The position numbers and the translations under genes were made by a program. Of a stretch of 64,000 nucleotides of DNA, positions 47,841 through 55,870 are shown piece by piece. The stretch is taken from assembly GCA_963760125.1 (NCBI GenBank), contig CAVXBV010000011.1, forward strand, positions 124,001 to 188,000, read 5' to 3'. Every line of letters begins with the position of its first letter. Within the stretch, counting starts at the first letter, position 1. The stretch comes from RYN-111 sp963760125. GTDB taxonomy: Bacteria; Actinomycetota; Actinomycetes; Mycobacteriales; SCTD01. The notes beneath the pieces were generated by a model. The model searched no databases and was not told where the DNA came from. It was given only the letters and a program-made list of their open reading frames with translations.

Positions 47841-47904
47841 TGATCATCGGAGTCGCCGTACACAGATCTGCGCCGAGATCTGTGTACGCGCACTCCGTTG
47901 ATCA
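47841..47904. repeat. 64-nt imperfect palindrome (possible dispersed intergenic repeat)
   Basis: Two 29-nt arms (47841-47869 and 47876-47904) match at 26 of 29 positions when one is inverted, with a 6-nt GCGCCG spacer. The outer ends are TGATCA, and the inner arms contain GTACACAGATCT against AGATCTGTGTAC. It sits in the 485-bp gap 47794-48278. It is less GC-rich than its surroundings and looks like a mobile or REP-like palindromic unit. No second copy was seen in the window. Confidence 0.7.
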
Positions 47905-47919
47905 AGGCGCGCGCGGGGG

Positions 47920-48223
47920 TCAGAAGGGGATGCGCGCCTGATGTGCGGCGCGGAGCACGGCGGTCAGCCTGGCCCAACCCGAGGGCGTCCCGGTGGCCAG
48001 CCTGGACACCGGCAGGTGCGCGGCGGTGGTGGGGAGCGAGGCGGGAGCGGCAGCCAGCGGGGCGGGGTCGAGCAACACGCGGGAGGGTCCTGTCAGGAAG
48101 AGGGTCGGGGCGGTGTGCGCGTCAGGCGCGACACAGCGCGTCGTCGACGACCGTCAACGACATGGCGAGCAGGCAGCGGCACAGGTCGGTGCCGTTCCCT
48201 ACTGACCCTCTGGGGATTCCCAT
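47920..48223 (-). pseudogene. Possible small gene of about 100 aa, interrupted by a frameshift
   Basis: Between the palindrome and the response regulator, two overlapping minus-strand frames have strong coding-like third-position GC. The first starts at ATG 48223 (or 48163) and ends at TGA 48124-48122 after MSLTVVDDALCRA. The second carries on in the next frame with PDAHTAPTLFLTGPSRVLLD and ends HQARIPF at 47920. A single +1 or -2 correction near 48122 would join them. An intact shorter version from GTG 48078 (52 aa) is also possible. No family is recognised. Confidence 0.35.
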
Positions 48224-48278
48224 CCGGCCAGTGTGCCAGACGGCCCGGCTCCCGTCACCCCGGCCTCCGTGAGCTCGG

Positions 48279-48956
48279 TCAGGAGCCGGGGGGAACGTCG
48301 GCGTCGCTGCCCAGCCCGGAGCGGAGCTCGGTCTCGAGGACGGCAGCCTGCGTGCGGCTGACCAGCCCGAGCTTGCCGAGCACCGACGAGACGTTGTTCT
48401 TGATGGTCTTCTCGGCCAGCGTGAGGCGCGTGCCGATCTCGCGGTTCGTGAGGCCCTCGCCGATGAGGGCGAGGATCCGGCGCTCCTGCGCGCTCAGCAC
48501 GTCCCGAGGGTCACTGCGGGCCATCGACCGCATCCGCTCGATGATCGCGGTGGTCGCGGCGGGGTCGAGCAGCGTGCCGCCGCGGCCCACGGTGCTGATG
48601 GCCTCCACGAGGTCCGGTCCGTCGACCTGCTTCAGGACGTACCCGGCGGCGCCGGCAAGGACCGCGGAGACCATCGCCTGCTCGTCGCCGTAGGACGTGA
48701 GCATGAGGCAGGCGAGCCCTGGCAGCCGGGAACGGAGCTCACGGCACACGGTGATGCCGTCGCCGTCGGGCAACCGCACGTCCAGCACCGCCACGTCCGG
48801 ACGGAGCTGCGGGACCAGGGACAGCGCACCCGCGCAGGTGTCGGCCTCGCCGACGACGACCATGTCGTCGCGGTCCGACAGCAGCGCGGCCAGACCCTTG
48901 CGCACGACGTCGTGGTCGTCGAGGAGGAAGACCCGGAGCGGGGACTGGTCGGACAC
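48279..48956 (-). CDS. NarL/DevR-type response regulator
   Basis: 225 aa. Receiver domain: RVFLLDDHDVVRKGLAALL with the acidic pair, phospho-acceptor Asp59 in DVAVLDVRLPDGDG, MLTSYG, and YVLKQVDG with Lys. LuxR-type HTH at about 155-210: LSAQERRILALIGEGLTNRE, KTIKNNVSSVLGKLGLVSRTQAA, close to DosR/DevR. No sensor kinase is adjacent. GTG 48956 gives the family N-terminus; no good Shine-Dalgarno precedes it, and in-frame starts further up remain possible. Confidence 0.9.
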   Translation of the reverse strand: MSDQSPLRVFLLDDHDVVRKGLAALLSDRDDMVVVGEADTCAGALSLVPQLRPDVAVLDVRLPDGDGITVCRELRSRLPGLACLMLTSYGDEQAMVSAVLAGAAGYVLKQVDGPDLVEAISTVGRGGTLLDPAATTAIIERMRSMARSDPRDVLSAQERRILALIGEGLTNREIGTRLTLAEKTIKNNVSSVLGKLGLVSRTQAAVLETELRSGLGSDADVPPGS

Positions 48957-49008
48957 CTGCGGATCATCGCAGACCTCATGACGCCCGTCGGTCAGGTCGT
49001 GCTGGCTC

Positions 49009-49674
49009 TCACTCCGCGGCGTACGACTCCGGGTCGGAGTGCTCACCGGTGACCAGGTAGGTCACGGCGTGGCTGACGCTGACGGCGTGGTCGGCCAGCC
49101 GCTCGTAGTAGCGACCGAGCAGGGCGAGGTCGATCGCGGCCTCGACGCCGTGGTCCCACGTGCCCGACAGCAGCTTCTCGAACAGGTTGGCGTGCAGGTC
49201 GTCGATCGTGTCGTCGTCGGCAAGCAGCTGCGCCGCCAGCGACAGGTCGCGCGTGGCGATGACGGTGCCGGCCTTGACGGTGATGCGGGTCGCGGCCTGG
49301 CCCATCTCCAGGATGATCGCGCGCAGCTCCACGGGGACGACGGTCGCTGGGTGCCGGCGCCGGGCGACCTTGGCGATGTGGACGGCGTAGTCGCCGACGC
49401 GCTCGAGGTCTGAGCTCATGCGCAGGCCGGTGACGATCGCGCGCAGGTCGGTGGCGACCGGTTGCTGGCGCGCGAGGAGCTGGACGGCGGTGTCGTCGAG
49501 CCCGCGGTAGAGCGCGTTGACGGCTTCGTCCCCGGCGATGACGGACTCCGCCGCGGCAAGATCGGCGTCGAGGAGGGCGCTGGTGGCCTTGCTGACGGCC
49601 GACCCGACGAGGCGGCTCATCTCGATGAGGCCGTCGCCGACCTCGGCGAGCTGCTCGTGGTAGTTGTTGCGCAC
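49009..49674 (-). CDS. phoU: Phosphate transport regulator PhoU
   Basis: 221 aa, all-helical, with two PhoU repeats: NNYHEQLAEVGDGLIEMSRLV, then DLERVGDYAVHIAKVARRR with the metal-binding E-x3-D motif, and RYYERLADHAVSVSHAVTYL as its second copy. It links the Pst transporter to SenX3 and keeps the kinase inactive when phosphate is plentiful. GTG 49674 has AAGGA upstream. It follows pstB by 31 bp on the same strand. Confidence 0.94.
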   Translation of the reverse strand: MRNNYHEQLAEVGDGLIEMSRLVGSAVSKATSALLDADLAAAESVIAGDEAVNALYRGLDDTAVQLLARQQPVATDLRAIVTGLRMSSDLERVGDYAVHIAKVARRRHPATVVPVELRAIILEMGQAATRITVKAGTVIATRDLSLAAQLLADDDTIDDLHANLFEKLLSGTWDHGVEAAIDLALLGRYYERLADHAVSVSHAVTYLVTGEHSDPESYAAE

Positions 49675-49705
49675 GGTGCGGTCCTTCCTGGAACGGGCGG
49701 GCGGA

Positions 49706-50482
49706 TCAGCCGAAGCGGCCGGTGATGTAGTCCTCGGTCCGCTTCTCGGTGGGGTTGCTGAAGATCTTCTCGGTGGCGTCGATCTCGACCAGCCGCCCGG
49801 GCTGGCCGGGGCCGTCGATGGTGAAGAAGCCGGTCGAGTCGCTGACGCGGGCGGCCTGCTGCATGTTGTGGGTGACGATGACGATCGTGTAGCGGTCCTT
49901 GAGCTCAGCCATCAGGTCCTCGATGGCCAGCGTCGAGATCGGGTCCAACGACGAGCAGGGCTCGTCCATGAGGAGCACCTGCGGCTCGACGGCGATCGCC
50001 CGGGCGATGCACAGGCGCTGCTGCTGCCCGCCGGACAGGCCCGCCCCCGGCTTGCCGAGACGGTCCTTGACCTCCTTCCACAGGTTGGCCCCGCGCAGCG
50101 ACCGCTCGACGGCTTCGTCGACGGTCTTCCGGTCGCGGACGCCGTTGAGCTTCAGCCCGGCAGCGACGTTGTCGTAGATGGACATCGTCGGGAACGGGTT
50201 GGGACGCTGGAAGACCATGCCGATGGTGCGCCGTACGGCGACCGCGTCGACACCGTCGCCGTAGAGGTCCTGCTCGTCCAGCATCACCTTGCCCTCGACG
50301 CGGGCCCCGGGGATCACCTCGTGCATCCGGTTCAGCGTCCGCAGGAAGGTGGACTTCCCGCACCCGGAGGGGCCGATGAGGGCGGTCACGCTCTTGGGCT
50401 CGATCGTGAGGGACACGCCCTCGATCGCCTTGAACGCTCCGTAGAAGGCGTCGACGTCGGTCGCGACGATGCGCTTGGCCAC
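49706..50482 (-). CDS. pstB: Phosphate ABC transporter ATP-binding protein PstB
   Basis: 258-aa ABC ATPase. Walker A is ALIGPSGCGKSTFLR, the Q-loop is VFQRPNPFP, the signature LSGGQQQRLCIARA, Walker B VLLMDEPCSSLDP, and the switch His ITHNMQQAARVSD-like (VTHNMQQ). It ends in TEDYITGRFG, the PstB C-terminal signature. GTG 50482 with GAAGGG upstream; long upstream frames are noncoding shadow of pstA. Confidence 0.96.
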   Translation of the reverse strand: MAKRIVATDVDAFYGAFKAIEGVSLTIEPKSVTALIGPSGCGKSTFLRTLNRMHEVIPGARVEGKVMLDEQDLYGDGVDAVAVRRTIGMVFQRPNPFPTMSIYDNVAAGLKLNGVRDRKTVDEAVERSLRGANLWKEVKDRLGKPGAGLSGGQQQRLCIARAIAVEPQVLLMDEPCSSLDPISTLAIEDLMAELKDRYTIVIVTHNMQQAARVSDSTGFFTIDGPGQPGRLVEIDATEKIFSNPTEKRTEDYITGRFG

Positions 50483-50487
50483 TGGCT

Positions 50488-51543
50488 CTAGCCCTTCAGG
50501 CGGGTACGTCGCGCGATGAGCCGCGCGACGAGGTTGAGGAGGAGGACGAGCAGGAGCAGCGTGAGCGCTCCTGCCCAGGCCCGGTCGATCGCGCTCTGCT
50601 GCGGCTGCCCGGCCTGGGCGAACACGAAGCTCGGCAGCCCGGCCTGCTGTCCCGAGAACGGGTTGGTGTTGATCGAGTCGAAGTTCAGGGCCGTGAGCAG
50701 GAGGGGGGCCGTCTCGCCGGTGACGCGGGCGATGGCCAGGACCACCCCGGTCGTGATGCCGGAAGCGGCGGTCGGGAGGACGACCCGCAGGACGGTCTTC
50801 CACCGGGGCACGCCGAGCGCGAGGGAGGCCTCGCGGAGGGCGTCGGGCACGAGCCCGAGGACGACCTCGGTGGTCCGGACGACGGTGGGCAGCATGAGGA
50901 TGCCGAGGGCGAGCGCCGCGGCGAACCCGCTGAAGCCCTGGCCGAGAGCGATGACCCAGAAGGAGAAGACGAACAGGCCGGCGACGATGCTGGGCACGCC
51001 GGTCATGACGTCGGTGACGAAGCGGACGGCGGTCACCAGCACCCCGGTGCCGCGCTCCACGACGTACACCGCGGCGAGCAGGCCGAGGGGGATGGCGATC
51101 AGGCTCGCGATGCCGACCTGCTCGAGCGTGCCGATGATCGCGTGGTACGCGCCGCCGTTGGTGTCGCGCGGCCCGATGCCCCGCAACGAGTGGGTGAGGA
51201 AGGCGACGTCGAAGCGCGCGGCGCCGTTCTTCACCACCAGCCCGACGACGCTCACCAGCGGGACCAGCGCGAGGAGGAAGGCGCCCCAGGCCAGCGTGGT
51301 GAACAGCCGGTCCGTCGCGGCGCGGCGCCCCTGGACCACAGCGACCGTCACGGGAGCAAGGACGGTGTAGGCCAGGGCGGCCAGCACGAGGAGGCTGGCC
51401 AGCCCGCCGCCGAGCACGGCGGCGAGCCCGGTACCGACGAGAACGGCGACCACGCCGACCGCCGACAGTCCTGTCGACGACACCGACCGGCTCGGACCGA
51501 CCTTGACGGGGGCCGGCGGGGGGGAGGTGAGCAGGTCGGTCAT
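50488..51543 (-). CDS. pstA: Phosphate ABC transporter permease PstA
   Basis: 351 aa. Several extra hydrophobic segments at the N-terminus (about 25-65) precede the usual six-helix permease. EAA loop: VPDALREASLALGVPRWKTVL. Also GVPSIVAGLFVFSFWVI and ARVTGETAPLLLTAL. It forms the inner-membrane channel with PstC. ATG 51543 overlaps the pstC stop by 4 nt. Confidence 0.95.
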   Translation of the reverse strand: MTDLLTSPPPAPVKVGPSRSVSSTGLSAVGVVAVLVGTGLAAVLGGGLASLLVLAALAYTVLAPVTVAVVQGRRAATDRLFTTLAWGAFLLALVPLVSVVGLVVKNGAARFDVAFLTHSLRGIGPRDTNGGAYHAIIGTLEQVGIASLIAIPLGLLAAVYVVERGTGVLVTAVRFVTDVMTGVPSIVAGLFVFSFWVIALGQGFSGFAAALALGILMLPTVVRTTEVVLGLVPDALREASLALGVPRWKTVLRVVLPTAASGITTGVVLAIARVTGETAPLLLTALNFDSINTNPFSGQQAGLPSFVFAQAGQPQQSAIDRAWAGALTLLLLVLLLNLVARLIARRTRLKG

Positions 51544-52526
51544 GTGAGCCTCCGACGGGCCGACCGCAGCACGATCGTGCGGGCCAGCGCGTTGACCGCG
51601 AACGTGATGACGAACAGCACCAGGCCGGTGGCGATGAGCGCTCCCCGCCCCGACTGGGAGTACTCCGTGAACTTGGTCGCGATGTTCGCCGCGATCGTGT
51701 TGCTGCCCGGGCCGAGGATCTTCACGGTGATCTCGGGGGTGAACCCGAGCACGAGGGCCACCGCGATCGTCTCCCCGAGCGCGCGACCGAGACCGAGCAT
51801 CACGGCGCTGACGATCCCCGGCCGGCTCGGCGGCAGCACGGCCACCCGGATGGCTTCCCAGCGGGTGGCGCCGAGGGCGAGCGCCGCCTCGACGAGCGCC
51901 GACGGCACCTGCAAGATGACCTCACGCGACAGCGCCGCGATGATCGGCAGCACCATGATGGCCAGCACCACCGACGCGAGCAGCAGCGACTTACCGTAAC
52001 GCCCGCCGGTGTCGCCGAACAGCGGGATCCAGCCGAGGTTGTCGTTCAGCCCGGCATTGAACGGCTGGATCTTGGCGTTGAGGAAGGCCAGGCCCCATAG
52101 GCCGTAGACGACCGAGGGGACGGCGGCGAGCAGGTCGACGACCCCGCCGAGGAACCCGGCCAGCTTCCGCGGCGCGTACTGCGTGACGAACAGCGCCACG
52201 CCGAGGGCGACGGGGACGGCGAGGACCATCGCGACGAGGCTGGTGAGGACCGTCCCGGCGAGCAGCACGGCGATCCCGAAGGCCGGCGGGTCGGACTCCG
52301 GCCGGAAGGTCTTGCTGGTCAAGAAGTTGACGCTGTTGTCGCGCAGTGACGGCAGGGCCTCGCCGACGAGGAAGGCCCCGATCGCCACGATGATGACGAC
52401 CATCAGTGCTCCGGCGATGCCGGTCGCGCCGAAGAAAACCCGGTCGCCGCGCCCAGAGGTCCGCGCGCCGAGGCCGCTGCCCTCCGGGAGGGTGGGGGCG
52501 GCGGGTCCCGAGGGGGAGGCCGTCAT
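51540..52526 (-). CDS. pstC: Phosphate ABC transporter permease PstC
   Basis: 328 aa with six transmembrane helices. LLAAVPSVVYGLWGLAFL, the EAA loop SALVEAALALGATRWEAIRV, and GLGRALGETIAVALVLGF identify PstC. The first 30 residues are a hydrophilic Ser/Pro/Gly extension. ATG 52526 has GGAAGGA upstream. It is separated from pstS by 108 bp with a hairpin. Confidence 0.95.
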   Translation of the reverse strand: MTASPSGPAAPTLPEGSGLGARTSGRGDRVFFGATGIAGALMVVIIVAIGAFLVGEALPSLRDNSVNFLTSKTFRPESDPPAFGIAVLLAGTVLTSLVAMVLAVPVALGVALFVTQYAPRKLAGFLGGVVDLLAAVPSVVYGLWGLAFLNAKIQPFNAGLNDNLGWIPLFGDTGGRYGKSLLLASVVLAIMVLPIIAALSREVILQVPSALVEAALALGATRWEAIRVAVLPPSRPGIVSAVMLGLGRALGETIAVALVLGFTPEITVKILGPGSNTIAANIATKFTEYSQSGRGALIATGLVLFVITFAVNALARTIVLRSARRRLT

Positions 52527-52578
52527 CGGGGTCCTTCCGAAGGTGGGGGCGCAACGAGCGTACGGCCTGGACGCCCGA

Positions 52579-52617
52579 GCGCCGCGCGGCCTCCCGGGTG
52601 GGGTGGACGCGCGGCGC
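52579..52617 (-). terminator. Intercistronic hairpin between pstS and pstC
   Basis: 10-bp GC stem (GCGCCGCGCG at 52579-52588, CGCGCGGCGC at 52608-52617) with a 19-nt loop, placed between pstS and the permease genes. Such hairpins stabilise or partly terminate the transcript so that the binding protein is made in excess of the transporter. No T-tract. Confidence 0.5.
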
Positions 52618-52634
52618 CGGGTCGGCGAGCGGGA

Positions 52635-53726
52635 CTAGCTGAGGCTGTCGATCGCGGTCTGCACGCGGCTGGCGAGGGCGTCGGGCAGCGGCGCGAACCC
52701 GGCGTCCTCGGCGGCCTCTTGGCCGTCACCCGCCTCGTAGGTGAGGAAAGACTTCAGCAGGTCCTGCCCGGCCGAGGCCTTGGTGCAGACGATCTGGTAG
52801 CTGACCGCGCTGATCGGGTAGGCGCCAGCCGTCGTGTTGGTGAAGTCGTACTTCACCTTCAGGTCGTTACCGCTGTCCGGAACCGTCGCCCCGCCCAGAG
52901 CCGCCGACACGGAGGCGGCCGAGAGCTCGGTGTACTCCCCGGCCCCGTTCTTGACCTTGGCGGACTGCAGACCAGCCGGGTCGACGAACGAGACCTCGAC
53001 GTAGGTCACGCCGCCGTCGGTGCCGGCCACCGCCTGGGTGACGCCGTCGCTCTTGGGAGCGCCCTGGACGCTGGTGGGCCACGTGAGCTCCTTGCCGGTG
53101 CCGAGCTTCCAGTCGGTCGCGGCGGTGGCGGTGAGGTACTTCGACAGCACGTCGGTGGTGCCGGAGCTGTCCTCGCGGTGCACGGCGGTGATCGGGGTGG
53201 ACGGGAGGGATGCGTCGGGGTTGTCGGCCTTGATCTCGGCGGCGTCCCAGGTCTTCACGGTGCCCTGGAAGATGTCGGCGATCGTCTTCGGGGACAGCTG
53301 CAGCCCCTCGACGCCCTTGAGGTTGTAGGCGATCGCGATGCCGCCGGCGGTGATCGGCAGGTGGAGCGCCGGCGAGCCGCAGCGCGCATCGGCGGCCGCC
53401 TGCTCGTCGTCCTTCATGGTGGAGTCCGACCCGGCGAAGCCGACGGTTGCCTCCCCGAACTGCTTGATGCCCGCCCCCGAACCGATGCCCTGGTAGTCAA
53501 CGCTCGCGCCGGAGCAGGCCGCGGTGTAGTCCTTGATCCACTGGGCCACGATGTTCTTCTGGAACGTCGACCCGGCACCCTTCAGGTCACCGCTGGCGCA
53601 GCTGACGTCGCCGCCGCCGCCGGAGCCCGCGGGCGCTCCGGTGTTGTTGTCGCTGCCGCAGGCGCTGAGCGACAGAACGCCCAGGGTAAGCAGGCCGACG
53701 ACGCGGCCGGTGCTCGTGAGCTTCAC
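52635..53726 (-). CDS. pstS: Phosphate-binding lipoprotein PstS
   Basis: 363 aa. Type II signal peptide with lipobox LSAC (LTLGVLSLSACGSDNN) near residue 25. The mature part has phosphate-ligand regions GAGSTFQKNIVAQWIKDY, FAGSDSTMKDDEQ and HREDSSGTTDVLSKYL. It captures phosphate outside the membrane for PstCAB. GTG 53726 follows GGAGGA. A PHO-box-like pair lies about 100 bp upstream. Confidence 0.96.
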   Translation of the reverse strand: MKLTSTGRVVGLLTLGVLSLSACGSDNNTGAPAGSGGGGDVSCASGDLKGAGSTFQKNIVAQWIKDYTAACSGASVDYQGIGSGAGIKQFGEATVGFAGSDSTMKDDEQAAADARCGSPALHLPITAGGIAIAYNLKGVEGLQLSPKTIADIFQGTVKTWDAAEIKADNPDASLPSTPITAVHREDSSGTTDVLSKYLTATAATDWKLGTGKELTWPTSVQGAPKSDGVTQAVAGTDGGVTYVEVSFVDPAGLQSAKVKNGAGEYTELSAASVSAALGGATVPDSGNDLKVKYDFTNTTAGAYPISAVSYQIVCTKASAGQDLLKSFLTYEAGDGQEAAEDAGFAPLPDALASRVQTAIDSLS

Positions 53727-53823
53727 AGGGTCCTCCGAGAGATGGTGGCGGCCGGTCGGCCGCACGCAGGGGTCGGGGTGGGTCGTGAGAGGTCTACCGG
53801 GGCGGGGTGTCGCGCGAGGGGGA

Positions 53824-53845
53824 CCAAGATGGACGGCAGGTGAAC
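53824..53845 (-). promoter_or_regulatory. PHO box upstream of pstS
   Basis: On the minus strand two adjacent 11-nt units read GTTCACCTGCC (53845-53835) and GTCCATCTTGG (53834-53824). Both fit the actinobacterial PhoP/RegX3 direct-repeat consensus G(G/T)TCAYYYR(G/C)G with few changes. They lie about 98 bp before the pstS start, in the 174-bp gap between regX3 and pstS. Confidence 0.55.
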
Positions 53846-53900
53846 GAGTCCGGGGTGCTGTCCGGTTTGTCCTGCTGCGCCCGGGCCGGCGTGAGCGACG

Positions 53901-54590
53901 TCACCGCTCGAACTTGTAGCCCAGCCCACGCACGGTCACCAGGTGACGGGGCTGCGCCGCGTCCGGCTCGACCTTGGCGCGCAGCCGCTTCACGTGGACG
54001 TCGAGGGTCTTGGTGTCGCCGACGTAGTCGCTTCCCCAGACCCGGTCGATCAGCTGGGCGCGGGTCAGGACGCGGCCGGTGTTGCGCAGGAGCAGCTCCA
54101 GCAGGTCGAACTCCTTGAGGGGGAGCTGGATCGGCTGGCCGTCGACCGTGACGAGGTGCCGGTCCACGTCCATCCGGACCGGGCCGGCCTCCAAGGCGCT
54201 GGTGACCTCGTCCGCCGTACCCCCGCGACGACGCAGGACCGCACGCATGCGCGCGACGAGCTCGCGGTGGCTGAAGGGCTTGGTGACGTAGTCGTCCGCG
54301 CCGAGCTCCAGCCCGACGACCTTGTCGACCTCGCTGTCGCGGGCCGTCAGCATGATCACCGGGACGTTCCCGTCGATCGGGCGCGCCCGCAGCGCGCGGC
54401 AGACCTCCGTCCCGGACAGGCCGGGGAGCATGAGGTCGAGCAGCACGAGGTCGGCGCCGTCGCGGTCGAACGCCGCGAGGCCGGCGGGTCCCGTCTCGGC
54501 GACGGTGACCTCGAAGCCCTCCTTGCGCAGCATGTAGGCGAGGGGCTCGGAGATCGACTCCTCGTCCTCCACCACCAGGACACGGGTCAT
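53901..54590 (-). CDS. regX3: Phosphate-responsive response regulator RegX3/PhoP (OmpR family)
   Basis: 229 aa. The receiver begins TRVLVVEDEESISEPLAYML, has Asp52 in LVLLDLMLPGLSG, and LTARD and VTKPFS with Lys. The OmpR winged helix at about 130-228 shows PLKEFDLLELLLRNTGRVLT, the recognition region DTKTLDVHVKRLRAKVEPD and RGLGYKFER. It binds PHO boxes under phosphate limitation. ATG 54590 overlaps the senX3 stop (ATGA). Confidence 0.93.
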   Translation of the reverse strand: MTRVLVVEDEESISEPLAYMLRKEGFEVTVAETGPAGLAAFDRDGADLVLLDLMLPGLSGTEVCRALRARPIDGNVPVIMLTARDSEVDKVVGLELGADDYVTKPFSHRELVARMRAVLRRRGGTADEVTSALEAGPVRMDVDRHLVTVDGQPIQLPLKEFDLLELLLRNTGRVLTRAQLIDRVWGSDYVGDTKTLDVHVKRLRAKVEPDAAQPRHLVTVRGLGYKFER

Positions 54591-55729
54591 GAGCTCTCCT
54601 CGGGGTGGTGCGGCCCTGCGGCAGGCAGCCGCAGGGTGAAGGTGGAGCCGAAGCCCTCGCTGGAGCGGACGGACACCGCGCCGCCGTGGTTGGTCGCGAC
54701 GTGCTTGACGATCGCCAGGCCCAAGCCGGTGCCGCCGGTCGCCCGAGAGCGCGCCGGGTCGGCGCGGTAGAACCGCTCGAAGACCCGCTCGACGTCCTGG
54801 GGCGCGATGCCGATGCCCTCGTCGACGACGTTCACCTCGAGCAGGTCGTGCCCGCCTTCCTGCACGAGCCGGGCGCCGATGACCACCCGCGCGCCGTCCG
54901 GGCTGTAGTTCACGGCGTTCTCGAGCAGGTTGCCCAGGGCGGTGGTCAGCTGGGCTTCGTTGCCGCGCACCTGGCGGCGGGGTACGCCGCTGCGCACCAC
55001 CCGGATCCCGCGGGCCTGCGCCGTGGTGCGGACCCGGTCCACCGCCTCGGCGATCGGGCGGTCGAGGCCGACGAGCTCGTGGGCCGGCTGCCGCTCCGCG
55101 CCCTCGAGCCGCGAGAGCGCGACGAGGTCCTGCACCAGGTTGCCGAGCCGGGTGGACTCGCGCTGGGCGCGTGCCGAGAACAGCCGGACGGCCTCGGGGT
55201 CGTCCGCGGCCCCCTGGAGCGCCTCGCTGAGCAGCCCGAGCGCCGCAGCGGGGGTCTTGAGCTCGTGGGAGACGTTGGCGACGAAGTCGCGTCGGACGTC
55301 CTCGAGACGGCGGGCGTCGGTCACGTCCTCGAGCAGCACCGCCACGGTCCCGTCGCCGAGGGGCGCCAGCCGGGCGCGGTAGACCGCCGGTGGGCGTCCG
55401 GGGCGCTCGAGCGGCGCGGACAGCTCCGTCTCCTGGGCGCGGGCGTGCACGCGGGTGTCGCGGACCAACCGACGCAGCTCGGGCAGGGCGGCAAGGACTC
55501 CCCCACGGATCAGGCCGAGGTCCTGCGCCACACGGTTGCCGACGACGACCTCTTCGTCGGCGTCGATGACCAGCACGGCGACCGGCAGCGCGTCGAGCAC
55601 CGACGTCGCAGGCGGAACCGGCGGCCGCGCGGGCGAGCGACGGCGCAGGGTCCCCCAGGTCGCGAGGACGCCGACAGCGAGCCCGCCGACGGCGCTGAGC
55701 CCGCCGAGCGCGACCTGTCCGGTGCTCAC
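54587..55729 (-). CDS. senX3: Phosphate-sensing histidine kinase SenX3/PhoR
   Basis: 380 aa. One short N-terminal transmembrane segment (LGGLSAVGGLAVGVLATW), a PAS-like region (about 45-145), then HisKA with FVANVSHELKTPAAALG and a HATPase domain: NLLENAVNYSPDG (N box), DEGIGIAPQDVERVFERFYR and GTGLGLAIVKHVATNHGG. There is no large extracellular loop, as in SenX3, whose signal comes through Pst and PhoU. GTG 55729. Confidence 0.93.
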   Translation of the reverse strand: MSTGQVALGGLSAVGGLAVGVLATWGTLRRRSPARPPVPPATSVLDALPVAVLVIDADEEVVVGNRVAQDLGLIRGGVLAALPELRRLVRDTRVHARAQETELSAPLERPGRPPAVYRARLAPLGDGTVAVLLEDVTDARRLEDVRRDFVANVSHELKTPAAALGLLSEALQGAADDPEAVRLFSARAQRESTRLGNLVQDLVALSRLEGAERQPAHELVGLDRPIAEAVDRVRTTAQARGIRVVRSGVPRRQVRGNEAQLTTALGNLLENAVNYSPDGARVVIGARLVQEGGHDLLEVNVVDEGIGIAPQDVERVFERFYRADPARSRATGGTGLGLAIVKHVATNHGGAVSVRSSEGFGSTFTLRLPAAGPHHPEESS

Positions 55730-55790
55730 GGGGCAGAGCGTAGGGGCGGCTGCGCCACGTCGGCGCCGCGCGAGCAGGTGTTGGCCGGTC

Positions 55791-55813
55791 GTTCACCCCC
55801 CCGTCACCCACCC
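55791..55813. promoter_or_regulatory. PHO-box-like repeats upstream of senX3-regX3
   Basis: GTTCACCCCCC (55791-55801) and GTCACCCACCC (55803-55813) form a direct repeat with 12-nt spacing in the 141-bp gap between senX3 and the DNA glycosylase gene. They lie 62 bp before the senX3 GTG and could give autoregulation. The 12-nt instead of 11-nt period weakens the call. Confidence 0.4.
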
Positions 55814-55870
55814 TCGCCGGGTCCCGCGCAGGTCTGGCAGCGGGGGCGGTCGTCTGGGAACGTGGGACCT

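Noticed and set aside
47898..48272. Plus-strand 124-codon frame in the gap after the persulfide dioxygenase
   Set aside because: Arg/Pro/Ala-rich with no Shine-Dalgarno or start context; the minus-strand frames there look more gene-like.
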